IMG/VR virus record: IMGVR_UViG_3300042465_006666
Location: 1 to 44,009 of that record
Source of the DNA: a virus
Strand: one strand, 5' to 3'
DNA length: 44,009 nt
The first letter of the stretch is position 1; every line of letters starts with the position of its first letter. Shown piece after piece: positions 8,301 to 15,554 of this stretch. The notes under the pieces are model-generated. The model was given only the letters and a program-made list of their open reading frames with translations. It did no database searches and was not told where the DNA came from. The position numbers and the translations under genes were made by a program.

Positions 8301-11300
8301 TTCCCGGGTTAACGCGCAGAAAATGATTGCAGAAGGTCGCGAGCGTCCACGTAGCATTGCCCAAATCAAAGGCCCCGGCAACGGCGCGCCAGCGGACTAT
8401 GTTAAACCTTACGTGCAGGACTTTGTTAAGTCAGGCAAATGGTCAGATGTTAAAGATCTGGACAACGCAGGGCTACTACCTTATAAAACTGCGATGGGGG
8501 GTATTGATCCTTACACTTACAAGCTCGGCACAGTTGATTACCAAGCCATAACTTTAGAGCCTGGCTATTATACTAAAGCTGAGTTAGCTGACGCATACGC
8601 AAAAGCCGGGGGTGAAATTGATCCGAGATACACCGATCAGCGAGGCGCTGCTAAGCCCGAACAGCTTGCCTTACTAGCCGGCGGAGCAGCTGCGGCAGCC
8701 TATCTCGCCAACGATCCTAATCCGGATACACTAGCTAACCTGTCAATGGCTCTTGGCGCTGGAGTTATTGCAGCACGCGGTGGTAAGTTTGCCGACCTAC
8801 CCGAAGGGAAGTTGATTGAAACCTTCCGTGCTGGTGGCCGGGAAGGGGAGGCGGCAGCTGCGCAGATCTGGGAAGATACACATAGGCAGCTAGGCCGGAC
8901 AATCGGCAACATGAACCGGCAGCTGGATGAAGCGGGTATCCAGGATATCAGTCAGCGAGTTTACGAGAAGGTGTTTAAAGCGCTGAAGCAATCCCCCGAC
9001 GAGCCAGGTGGTTTTCGCGGAGACGCTAAGCTGTCTACATTCCTCCACGGAGTTGCGTCGAATGAGGTTAAAAACTCCTTCGCCGCCGCTAGCCGTCGAC
9101 CAGCTACAGACTCCATGACCGTAGATGCGGAAGGCACGACAGCTGTTCCTGAAAAGTACATGATGGAGCAGAATCCTGAGCGTTACCAAAGCGCGGAGGA
9201 TATAACGGCTAACAACCAGCTTGCTCAGCAAATGCAAAAGGCGTTGGACAAACTGCCTGAAGACTCTCGAGCGTTGTTTGAGTCTATCGAGATGGAAGGC
9301 CTATCGTACCAGGAAGCTGCAGATCGTTTTGGGATTCCTATTGGAACTGTCCGTTCGCGGGTCAGCCGGGCAAAGGATGCGCTTAGCCAAAGCCTTCGTC
9401 AGTACCGTACTCAAGGGGGAAAGATTGATGCAGATGCGGTAATTGCTCTGGGTGCGTTAGGCAGCGGGGTGGCTCTGGGGGCGTATCTGGACTCTGACAA
9501 TCCTATCCGCGGCGGGGTGCTAGGGGCTATTGGCGTAGCCGGGTTTGGGGCGATGGCGAAAGGTAAGCCAGGGAATGCTCTTGATTATACCTTAGGACTA
9601 ACATCAACTCGACTAGGCGGTGTGTCCCAACCATTACTCCGGCGTGCGAGAGATTACGAGCGTACAGTTATGGAACGGACGGATAGAGCACTGGACGCTG
9701 TAACGCCTTTTATTAAGGGGATTAAAAAACTACCAGCGGCAGCAGCTGACGCATTAAATCTAGCATTGCTGCGGAATGATCCAGGCGAAATTGCCGCCGC
9801 AATTAAAGGAAATCCTGCGCTGGTTGCCGGGTATCGGCAAGTGCAAAACCTTCTCGCAGCATTCCGTGCAGAGCAGATTAGCATGGGTCGCTTTGCTGCC
9901 GGGGTTAATGAGTATTTTCCGCGGGTAGTTAAAGATCTGGAAGGGCTTAAAGAAGCGCTAAACCAGCCAATGCGTACGCACCTGGAAACTTTGCTGGCGA
10001 AAGCTGAAGCAGATATGATTAAGACTCGTGGGCGCGGAATGACGGATGTAGAGCGCTCGCTTGTTGTTAACAGGGCACTGCAGACTGTTCCACCTAACGC
10101 AGCGCTGCCTGGATTTGCAAGAGCCCGAAGTGTAGATGTTACAGCAGATCTTGCACCGTTTTATTTAACACCAACAGAGTCATTGCTGCGGTATATCGTA
10201 GGCGCGGTAGAAGATGCGGAAGTAGCTAAGTTCTTCGGTAAAGATCTTGCGTCTAATAAACTAGCCAGCGGGCAACTTGCTACGAACGTAGATAAATCTA
10301 TTGGCAATCTTGTGCAGACAGAGCTAGCAGCTGGCAAAATATCTCCCGAACAGCAGCTGGAAATTAAAAGCATACTTGAGTCTCGCTTTAAAGCTGGTGA
10401 GCAGCAGATGGGCGGGTTTTTGCAGGACGTGCGAAACGCAACTAACCTAGGATTGCTAGGTAACTTTGCTTCCGCTGCCACGCAGATTGGTGACTCAATG
10501 ATGACTGCGTATCACCACAATTTAATGCCCACGCTTAGCGCGCTGCGGATGAAGCTGACAGGTTCTTCCCAAATCACAACAAAGGAATTTGGGCTGGTAA
10601 ATCACATTGCGGAAGAAATGGGGAGTACGCGACTCAGCGGTAAGGCTGTGCAAACTGTGTTTAAGTACACAGGGTTTTCTGCGATTGATCAGTTTGCTAA
10701 AGGGTTGAACTTAAACGCAGCGTTGATTAAAAACCAAAAACTAGCGCAGACGCCGAAAGGCCAAGCGGCACTTGCAGAGCGTTGGGGGCAGGCGTTTGGC
10801 CCGGAGTTTCCGCAGTTGCTGGCAGATCTTGCAGGGAAGCGAATGAGTGAGCCGGTTAAGAGTTTACTCTTCAGCGAGCTGTCTAATACCCAACCTATCA
10901 CGAAACTGGAAGTACCGCAAGCGTACCTTGACCATCCGAATGGGCGGATCTTATACCAGATGAAAACGTATATGCTAAAGCAGATTGATGTAGTTCGCCG
11001 CGATGCGTACCAGGAGATTGCGAAAGGTAACTATGTTAAGGGTGCGCGTAATTTAGTTGGGCTGGCCGCCGCACTGTCTCTTGCGAATATTCCAGGGGAT
11101 CTTGTTAAAGATATGTTAGCTGGGCGGCCGATTGATTTGGATAAGATAGACTACGTAGAGAACCTGTTGCAGAACTTTGGCATTAATCACTATACAATGG
11201 GGAAGATTAACAGAGAAACGCTGGCTAAGGGAGTTAAAGAATTTGCCGTAGGAGCTGTTACGCCGCCGAGTTTGAGTATACTTAGCGACCTGGACAAACC

Positions 11301-11517
11301 AGAGCGGCTTATCAAGTACATCCCTGGCGTAGGCCGGCCACTGTACGATAGAGAGTTCGGCGGCAACGAAGCACGGAAGTGGGCAGAGCTAGTCCAAGCT
11401 AAGCGTAAGGAACGCGACCGCCTGGAGGAAGCGTCTCCTGCATTAAAGGCCGAACGTCTTCGCAAGGCCGAGGCTATCAAGCGCAAACGCAACGAGGCTA
11501 TGCAAGCATTACCTTGA
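5323..11517 (+). CDS. Giant putative virion protein with PcfJ-like domain and embedded ECF sigma factor
   Basis: At 2064 residues this is the largest gene, about 14 percent of the window, at the end of the ejection-protein block. Seen in order: a Pro/Ala-rich N-terminus; hydrophobic hairpin 1 (about 547-600); a PcfJ-like domain with GHCVGGYCTDV at 943-953 followed by SRIISLRDQLGRSYATVELK; hairpin 2 (about 1115-1153); an ECF sigma factor at about 1175-1365, with sigma2 (DISQRVYEKVFKAL from 1208, then FRGDAKLSTFLHGVASNEVK) and sigma4 (LPEDSRALFESIEMEGLSYQEA, then GIPIGTVRSRVSRAKDAL, to about 1359); hairpin 3 (about 1373-1413); then about 650 helical residues. The sigma4 recognition helix GTVRSRVSRA is close to E. 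coli RpoE GTVRSRIFRA. I infer it is packaged and ejected with the DNA. No internal ribosome site is evident before the sigma part, so release would need proteolysis. The PcfJ-like call is moderate; the sigma call is strong. Confidence 0.93.
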   Translation: MAFITEAEAFRSVTRTPAAPAAAPAAAPTVEVPAAPPKVGNFIDEREATGMSAAPSMFAGVLEQGRALAGQIGSDVRGITQPFRSVLRDSPKVPPPTFNTDAAANRYYRDKSVSPGSVMFSQTNQADKRAQVMKDLANAPPAPPTFMANPRKYVEGMTLGTAGQLSDMFSSIPKSVLGSAVYNYARLYDELFTKVPRADSVKNAQALKDKWPQQLNAPWSVVAKSMGPEAQYFYENNPVAFVMHHIGKGIETAAGGAGAASGVPVGDIMNLADATMGWLGVAGVKKGVTSSVKARTAQLRGALEPKAPAVPGGVEPTLEGALAPELAPAPAPAAPALGMGARVRGALEGVRQDFREASAMGTDAVAAAAEAVAVSKARIAALTPETAVDLTEALPAAPTKAELKAQTAAVDSLVVDKAKLQEIFGLAARKGPAAEAALVQNIFDRVLKPVTKVEPPPVVESRVPYDATTFPPGAGLKTTLPKTPVIIGEPVKPDLVTSGLDKLRQGLLISTPEAKAIRGLQVRAGEGVIVDQSGKPLFQRGAADPSLLKVLGLMGLGAVAANQIYDWWNSSSGLSEDKARDVGMGLAAAGAAGVMKPKGGMWHPFAVPRLAGPLAESLTFYPNLGVGAAAVRAPGEPLHFGETWANNAVTKWLNKEAGTAADRAKDIVLPNGQTLESVTDQAFGSAPAGDYASAAAARGAKYGLRSVRQGSQSAIPGLNKLIQEGKVSLDEPIYQVATENFDRQYGHQGDNVAYSASVLSDYLSHVGDYMRSLNLTPEKLQQYDLPRAMQETTANDARIAAQALKDFTKPNPIRIADTQALPVYEGKSYPSEMAPARTFSFNRDGSIRKMESIDLPAGEVQYTWHELKLPDALTPEQASRILPLDSWGANTAIGRVPPDMRYKAVDAKGKVIIDNFSEQPAVGRTPEEAHLAGQMAQEGNALGHCVGGYCTDVLDGSSRIISLRDQLGRSYATVELKQDPLTMRALRGDIGEASRVNAQKMIAEGRERPRSIAQIKGPGNGAPADYVKPYVQDFVKSGKWSDVKDLDNAGLLPYKTAMGGIDPYTYKLGTVDYQAITLEPGYYTKAELADAYAKAGGEIDPRYTDQRGAAKPEQLALLAGGAAAAAYLANDPNPDTLANLSMALGAGVIAARGGKFADLPEGKLIETFRAGGREGEAAAAQIWEDTHRQLGRTIGNMNRQLDEAGIQDISQRVYEKVFKALKQSPDEPGGFRGDAKLSTFLHGVASNEVKNSFAAASRRPATDSMTVDAEGTTAVPEKYMMEQNPERYQSAEDITANNQLAQQMQKALDKLPEDSRALFESIEMEGLSYQEAADRFGIPIGTVRSRVSRAKDALSQSLRQYRTQGGKIDADAVIALGALGSGVALGAYLDSDNPIRGGVLGAIGVAGFGAMAKGKPGNALDYTLGLTSTRLGGVSQPLLRRARDYERTVMERTDRALDAVTPFIKGIKKLPAAAADALNLALLRNDPGEIAAAIKGNPALVAGYRQVQNLLAAFRAEQISMGRFAAGVNEYFPRVVKDLEGLKEALNQPMRTHLETLLAKAEADMIKTRGRGMTDVERSLVVNRALQTVPPNAALPGFARARSVDVTADLAPFYLTPTESLLRYIVGAVEDAEVAKFFGKDLASNKLASGQLATNVDKSIGNLVQTELAAGKISPEQQLEIKSILESRFKAGEQQMGGFLQDVRNATNLGLLGNFASAATQIGDSMMTAYHHNLMPTLSALRMKLTGSSQITTKEFGLVNHIAEEMGSTRLSGKAVQTVFKYTGFSAIDQFAKGLNLNAALIKNQKLAQTPKGQAALAERWGQAFGPEFPQLLADLAGKRMSEPVKSLLFSELSNTQPITKLEVPQAYLDHPNGRILYQMKTYMLKQIDVVRRDAYQEIAKGNYVKGARNLVGLAAALSLANIPGDLVKDMLAGRPIDLDKIDYVENLLQNFGINHYTMGKINRETLAKGVKEFAVGAVTPPSLSILSDLDKPERLIKYIPGVGRPLYDREFGGNEARKWAELVQAKRKERDRLEEASPALKAERLRKAEAIKRKRNEAMQALP

Positions 11518-11525
11518 AAATAAAT

Positions 11526-11554
11526 GGAACTAAAGTAACAGTCTCGGGTCTAAC
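11526..11554 (+). promoter_or_regulatory. ECF-type promoter, site G (rightward)
   Basis: The -35 element GGAACTA (11526-11532) and -10 element GTCTAAC (11548-11554) are separated by exactly 15 bp. This is the same architecture as six other intergenic sites in the window and as E. coli RpoE promoters. It lies in the 80-bp gap after the giant gene and would drive the transglycosylase-like, tail fibre and lysis genes. Confidence 0.8.
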
Positions 11555-11597
11555 AGATTGTATGCGGTGGTTTTAAGTAGCATTGAAAGGCATAGCC

Positions 11598-12371
11598 ATG
11601 GCTGGGTGGATTGATAGTTTACAGCAGATGCTGAGCAGCTGGGGTGCTATGTCGCCTGAGCAGCGGACAGACACGCTGCAGAAAACTGAATCGCCTATCC
11701 AACCCAGGCGGCAAAAACCTAGCCTAGGGTATGATCCAGATGAACCTTTGAGCTTTGTGCCGAATCTCGGTTATCTAGATCCGCGTAAACCTAAAGCGCC
11801 TGAGCGCAGCATTGATCGAGGTGGAGCAGCTTCTATTGCTAACGCGCAGCGACAGGCAGAAAACACTGGCGTGCTGACGAAAGAGCTTGGTCAGTACTTT
11901 CCAGCAATAGCTATGACGGAAGGCTGGGGGCCTAACATGGGCGTGAAGATGGGGACTACCGACAACGCCCTGTATGCTTCTCAGCGGACTAAAGATGCTC
12001 TTGCAAAAATGAACTTGCGAGAAGGCAAAGACTTTATTGTTGTAGATGTGCGGAGTAAAAAAGACGGCAAAATGTATCCGCACTATATTGCAGGCCAAGA
12101 CCTAGAATTTGCGGATGTGCCTAAGCTGGCTGCGGTGTACCTTGGCGAAGCTGCGAAAGTCCGAGCAGCTAAAGGAGACGTTAGTCTTGCTGGCGCAATA
12201 GAAAAGTATAATGGCAAGGGCAAAGCAACAGAAATTATAGGCGGAAAGCGGGTTCCAGCGGACTCTAAAGCTTACGTAAAAAAAGTTATGGAAGCGTTTG
12301 ATCTGCGTAACCATCCGACTAATGCAGAGTTTTACAAACACTACAACAGTATTTATAAGAGGCAAGACTGA
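11598..12371 (+). CDS. Putative virion-associated lytic transglycosylase-like protein
   Basis: This is a 257-residue protein. Residues about 85-105 carry YFPAIAMTEGWGPNMG, where the Glu after AMT could be a catalytic acid. The C-terminal half (LAAVYLGEAAKVRAA, then AIEKYNGKG and ADSKAYVKKVMEAF) resembles the alanine-rich helices and KYNGxG...YVxxV segment of lysozyme-fold transglycosylases. A role in local peptidoglycan opening during DNA ejection fits its position after the ejection proteins. The start at 11598 has GAAAGG seven bases upstream; an in-frame TTG at 11583 is less likely. It is the first gene after ECF promoter site G. Fold assignment is an inference; a structural protein with no enzyme activity is possible. 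Confidence 0.6.
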   Translation: MAGWIDSLQQMLSSWGAMSPEQRTDTLQKTESPIQPRRQKPSLGYDPDEPLSFVPNLGYLDPRKPKAPERSIDRGGAASIANAQRQAENTGVLTKELGQYFPAIAMTEGWGPNMGVKMGTTDNALYASQRTKDALAKMNLREGKDFIVVDVRSKKDGKMYPHYIAGQDLEFADVPKLAAVYLGEAAKVRAAKGDVSLAGAIEKYNGKGKATEIIGGKRVPADSKAYVKKVMEAFDLRNHPTNAEFYKHYNSIYKRQD

Positions 12372-12697
12372 TGGTCGGCCGCGCAGACTTTCTTGACCTC
12401 GGCGACTGGAACGCGGTATGCTACCAGTGCGGAAGGAAACGGAAAGCCAGTATGCTTATGCGGCATTGGCAAGGGTATTACGTTTGCCCGGAGCACTGGG
12501 AGACTCGGCAACCGCAGGACTTTGTACGGAGCGTCCCGGATGTGCAGACGCCGCCTTGGGCGCAGCCAATGCCAGCAAATGTGTTTGGACTGATGTGTAC
12601 GCCGAATGGACAGAGCGCTGTGCCAGGGCAGATGGAACCTGGGTGTATAGTGCCGGGGTGGTTAAGCACTGCGTATAATCCGGAATCGGATATTTAA
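12371..12697 (+). CDS. Small zinc-binding-type phage protein
   Basis: This 108-residue protein starts in an ATGA-type overlap with the preceding stop. It has a Cys pair CYQCGRK near residue 17, CPEHWETRQPQDFVRSVPD near 39, and a Pro-rich tail. The C-x2-C plus C-x2-H arrangement suggests a zinc ribbon. The WETRQPQDFVR...PPWAQP block is a recurrent pattern in tail regions of environmental podoviruses, though its role is unknown to me. It is co-transcribed with the transglycosylase-like gene. Confidence 0.75.
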   Translation: MVGRADFLDLGDWNAVCYQCGRKRKASMLMRHWQGYYVCPEHWETRQPQDFVRSVPDVQTPPWAQPMPANVFGLMCTPNGQSAVPGQMEPGCIVPGWLSTAYNPESDI

Positions 12698-12705
12698 GGA
12701 ATTTT

Positions 12706-12981
12706 ATGCCACTTCATGTACCGTTTATAGATAATGACGTATCGTCTGGCAACCGCGTTATGGCGGACTGGTTGAATGGCGTTAACAACCATACCTATGG
12801 GCCGGTTAATAATCTGGTAGGAGATGGGACTACAACGGTCTTTGCAATTTCGGGAGCTGCAAGATCTGTCTATATTAACGGTGTTTATCAGAATATAAAT
12901 ACTTACACAACGACGACTGCTAGTATTACGTTTAGTCAGGCTCCGCCTTACACATCCCTTATTGAAGTTGTTTGCAACTAG
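12706..12981 (+). CDS. Small tail structural protein
   Basis: This is a 91-residue protein. NNLVGDGTTTVFAISGAARSVYINGVYQN followed by an ITFSQAPP segment is a compact beta domain found in phage tail-fibre connector proteins. An AAGGA element precedes the ATG by about 5 bases. Together with the two genes that follow it forms a tail-fibre module, and it may be a baseplate-side adaptor for the fibre. It has no catalytic features. Confidence 0.7.
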   Translation: MPLHVPFIDNDVSSGNRVMADWLNGVNNHTYGPVNNLVGDGTTTVFAISGAARSVYINGVYQNINTYTTTTASITFSQAPPYTSLIEVVCN

Positions 12982-12990
12982 GAACTTGTT

Positions 12991-13545
12991 ATGTTAAAAA
13001 ACGCTAACTCGATTATCAACGCCAGCCAGATTGCAACGCCGATTTCATTGCCCGGTGACGTTACGCTATCCACCGGCAACCTCATCATCGGCACAGCAGG
13101 CAAAGGCATTGACTTTTCGGCCACAGCAGGCACAGGCACAAGCGAGTTGCTGGCTGACTATGAAGAGGGTACTTGGACGCCTACCGTTTCTGGCTTTGGA
13201 TCACCAACGTACATCACACAAACAGGCGAATATACGAAAGTTGGAAATCTTGTCCACATCACAGGAAAACTGCATTTCTCAGGCGCAAGCGGCGCAAGCG
13301 CAATTTCAATTGGTGGGTTGCCTTACGCATCTGCTGACCCAAATGACGCCTATCAACGAGCCTCGTGTTTTGTTGAGGGTGATTGGGTGGGCGCTTTAAC
13401 TTTTATCGCCAGTTACGGAATGTTCAGAACAAACGGTTCCAGTTTGCAAGGTGTGAAAAATTCGCTAGGATCGTCTGCTCTTGCGGTTGCGTCTGATTTT
13501 TCGGCAGAAGCATCGTTTAATTTTAGCTTGACGTATTATGTTTAA
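12991..13545 (+). CDS. Tail fibre protein with GIDFSATAG/EEGTWTPTV motif
   Basis: This is a 184-residue protein. TLSTGNLIIGTAGKGIDFSA, then LADYEEGTWTPTVSGFG, is a hallmark segment of distal tail-fibre proteins in marine and freshwater phages, and is followed by a beta-rich C-terminal domain. It probably takes part in receptor contact. From about 13000 on the base use changes: more ACA, GCA, AAC and TTG codons than the upstream GC-rich virion genes, which suggests the fibre module (12991..14978) was acquired separately. The ribosome site is AGGA ahead of the ATG. Confidence 0.8.
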   Translation: MLKNANSIINASQIATPISLPGDVTLSTGNLIIGTAGKGIDFSATAGTGTSELLADYEEGTWTPTVSGFGSPTYITQTGEYTKVGNLVHITGKLHFSGASGASAISIGGLPYASADPNDAYQRASCFVEGDWVGALTFIASYGMFRTNGSSLQGVKNSLGSSALAVASDFSAEASFNFSLTYYV

Positions 13546-13554
13546 GGTAAACAA

Positions 13555-14814
13555 ATGAGCTTGACAAAAGTATCTTATTCAATGATTGAAGCTGCGCCTG
13601 TCAACATTGTTGACCTTGGCGCAAGTCCATCCGCAAGCGCTGCAACAAATGACGCAGCAATCGTTGCGGCTGTTGCTCAATGCAACACGTTAATTCGGCC
13701 AAAACTTGTCATTCCTTCTGGCGAATACACGATCAGCAACACAGCAATTTTTGATTTGCCAAATTATTCAACAATGGAGTTTATTGGCTCTTTTGTAACC
13801 GCAACAGGAGTGCCTGCAATTCGCATTGGCAGTGCATCTGCAAACCGCTTTGGATACCGAGTAACTGGCATTAAGGTAAGTCGAACAACTGTTGACACGG
13901 CAGGGACTTCTGTTGGCGTCCAGCTTCGCAACATTGTTTGGTCTTACATTGACATTAGATCAGTCACAAATTTCAAAGATGGTGTTTATGTTTTTGCTGA
14001 CCAAGGTAACGGTGGTGTCAGCTACAACGAAATCCATCTTGGTCAATTGCATGACAACAGAACAAACTTGTTGATTCAAGCAAACGGCACAGCCAGTGGT
14101 TATGTCAATGAAAATTTGTTTTTTGGTGGCAGTTTTAACCATTCTTCTGGTTACCCCGCAGTTACAACCACAAACATTTATCTTGATTACGATGGTGTTT
14201 ACCGAAATAACAACAACCGATTCTTTAGCCCATCGCTTGAAGATAATTCAACCCTTGCTGTTGCCGCTGTTATCAATGGCGACAACAACATTATTTTTCA
14301 CCCGAGGCTTGAAAGAACAACAAGCCAAAGCACATACGAGATTCAGTTCACTGCAAACTCAAGGGAATGTCAACTAATAAGCAATGGCTTTACAGTTGTT
14401 AACTCCAACATAAGTGATTTGGGTGACACTAACTCTTATGTGACAAGACAGGGCACGACATACAAGGCTCAGACTGCGGCATCTGCTGGTCAAGCTGTTT
14501 TTTCTGGCCAATCCACAGCAACATCAGCGGCTAAAATTTATTTAGCCAAAGATTCTGCGGGAGTTGAAAGATTCTATGTGTTGGGTAGCGGCGATGTTAT
14601 CTCAAGCACAAAAGGTTATTTTGAGACAGGAACACGCTGGTCATCCGCTAGTGGATCACTTAATGATCGTGGTTTGTTTAACGGAACAGGATCGCCAGAA
14701 GGTGTTTTAACTGCTGCACCAGGCTCTTTGTACTGCAACAACTCTGGTGGTGCAGGAACAACTTTGTACGTTAAAGAAACAGGCTCTGGCAACACAGGAT
14801 GGGCTGCAAAATGA
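13555..14814 (+). CDS. Tail spike / fibre with pectate-lyase-like beta-helix
   Basis: This 419-residue protein opens with VNIVDLGASPSASAATNDAAIVAAVAQC, the pectate-lyase-type lead-in of phage tail spikes. A right-handed beta-helix rich in N, G, T and V follows to about residue 300, then a C-terminal domain with KIYLAKDSAGVERFYVLGSGD and a terminal GTTLYVKETGSGNTGWAAK. The last part is a common fibre tip segment. It probably binds or cleaves surface polysaccharide; no catalytic residues can be assigned from sequence alone. AAGG lies upstream of the ATG. The gene is visibly more AT-rich than its virion-gene neighbours. Its stop overlaps the next start (ATGA). Confidence 0.8.
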   Translation: MSLTKVSYSMIEAAPVNIVDLGASPSASAATNDAAIVAAVAQCNTLIRPKLVIPSGEYTISNTAIFDLPNYSTMEFIGSFVTATGVPAIRIGSASANRFGYRVTGIKVSRTTVDTAGTSVGVQLRNIVWSYIDIRSVTNFKDGVYVFADQGNGGVSYNEIHLGQLHDNRTNLLIQANGTASGYVNENLFFGGSFNHSSGYPAVTTTNIYLDYDGVYRNNNNRFFSPSLEDNSTLAVAAVINGDNNIIFHPRLERTTSQSTYEIQFTANSRECQLISNGFTVVNSNISDLGDTNSYVTRQGTTYKAQTAASAGQAVFSGQSTATSAAKIYLAKDSAGVERFYVLGSGDVISSTKGYFETGTRWSSASGSLNDRGLFNGTGSPEGVLTAAPGSLYCNNSGGAGTTLYVKETGSGNTGWAAK

Positions 14815-14978
14815 AAATCATCAGAGACAAAGACGGCAATTTGATTAACATTGGTGAATGGGACACTGAGGATGGATTGCACCCTATTCCTGAAGGCGCA
14901 ACTGAGCATGAAGCTGAAGTTTTGATTGGATACGATGGTGGTCTTTATTTAGCTGACGATCCACGAAGGTTAGGATAA
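14811..14978 (+). CDS. Small protein downstream of tail spike (55 aa)
   Basis: This is a 55-codon gene beginning MKIIRDKDGNLINIGEWD and ending YLADDPRRLG. The ATG overlaps the tail-spike stop (ATGA at 14811-14814), which supports translational coupling. It has an acidic composition and the same AT-leaning codon use as the spike. Short genes in this place often encode spike or fibre chaperones or small assembly proteins, but nothing in the sequence proves that here. Confidence 0.6.
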   Translation: MKIIRDKDGNLINIGEWDTEDGLHPIPEGATEHEAEVLIGYDGGLYLADDPRRLG

Positions 14979-14983
14979 CCGTA

Positions 14984-15000
14984 CCAGTTCGGACAACTGG
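14984..15000 (+). terminator. Hairpin after tail-spike module
   Basis: CCAGTT (14984-14989), loop CGGAC and AACTGG (14995-15000) form a perfect 6-bp stem just after the 55-aa gene stop. A second weak AGCCT/AGGCT pairing follows at about 15002-15031. No T-tract follows, so this could be a processing or stabilising hairpin instead of a terminator. Confidence 0.35.
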
Positions 15001-15048
15001 AAGCCTTAATGCTTGACTGGATGGTTAGGCTGGAAACAAGGAAATGAT

Positions 15049-15285
15049 ATGTTGGAAAAAGTTATCTCTGTTGATCTGATTGAAGTCTTGGAAAACGGCT
15101 CCGTGCAAGTTCGCACTAAGACCGCCATCATGGAAGATGGCAAGCAGATCAGCGGCACGTTCCACCGTCACGTTGTTGCCCCCGGTGATGACTACAGCGC
15201 CGAGGATGCCCGAGTGAAGGCTATCTGCAAAGCAACGCATACGGCGGCTGTGGTGGCTGCTTACAAGGCTGCTGCCAAGTCATGA
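15049..15285 (+). CDS. Conserved phage hypothetical protein (78 aa)
   Basis: This 78-residue protein begins MLEKVISVDLIEVLENGSVQVRTKT, a beta-rich start, followed by HRHVVAPGDDY and an Ala-rich C-terminal helix (ATHTAAVVAAYKAAAKS). The chosen ATG at 15049 has AAGGA at 15038-15042; an in-frame upstream start at 15013 has no better site. The stop overlaps the next ATG (ATGA). It belongs to the small-gene string between the tail fibre and lysis genes. I do not recognise a function. Confidence 0.7.
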   Translation: MLEKVISVDLIEVLENGSVQVRTKTAIMEDGKQISGTFHRHVVAPGDDYSAEDARVKAICKATHTAAVVAAYKAAAKS

Positions 15286-15539
15286 TTCGCACTGCCTCTG
15301 GCCTGATCTTGCGATACATGAAAGCCTGTGGTTTTCAGGGCTGGACTAGCTTTTGGGGCGTGATCTACATGGCGCCAGGCTATGAAACGCACGAAGCATT
15401 GATACGCCACGAACGCAAGCACCTAGAGCAGATGCAGCGCGATGGCAAACTGGTGTACCTGATTAAGTACAGCTTTTGGCTACTGCGCTATGGCTATAAA
15501 ATGAACCCCTATGAAATCGAGGCGCGAGCCGCCGAATAA
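15282..15539 (+). CDS. Mini zinc-metallopeptidase-like protein (HExxH)
   Basis: This is an 85-residue protein. RHERKHLEQMQRDGK contains HERKH, a perfect HExxH zinc motif at about residues 43-47, and NPYEIEARAAE at the C-terminus could supply the third ligand (Glu). Residues 60-75 (LVYLIKYSFWLLRYGY) are hydrophobic. Phages often carry such minimal gluzincin-like proteins near lysis genes; their role is unknown. The start overlaps the previous stop (ATGA). Whether it is an active peptidase cannot be told from the sequence. Confidence 0.65.
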   Translation: MIRTASGLILRYMKACGFQGWTSFWGVIYMAPGYETHEALIRHERKHLEQMQRDGKLVYLIKYSFWLLRYGYKMNPYEIEARAAE

Positions 15540-15554
15540 CTTTGAAAGACTACT

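Noticed and set aside
11583-11597. TTG start at 11583 for the transglycosylase-like gene
   Set aside because: The ATG at 11598 has GAAAGG at the right distance.
12980-13008. GGAACTT followed by CGCTAAC resembling an ECF promoter
   Set aside because: Spacing is 14, the -10 lacks GT, and the GGAA is the ribosome site of the gene at 12991.
12991-15048. Diversity-generating retroelement near the tail fibre
   Set aside because: No reverse transcriptase and no template/variable repeat pair seen.
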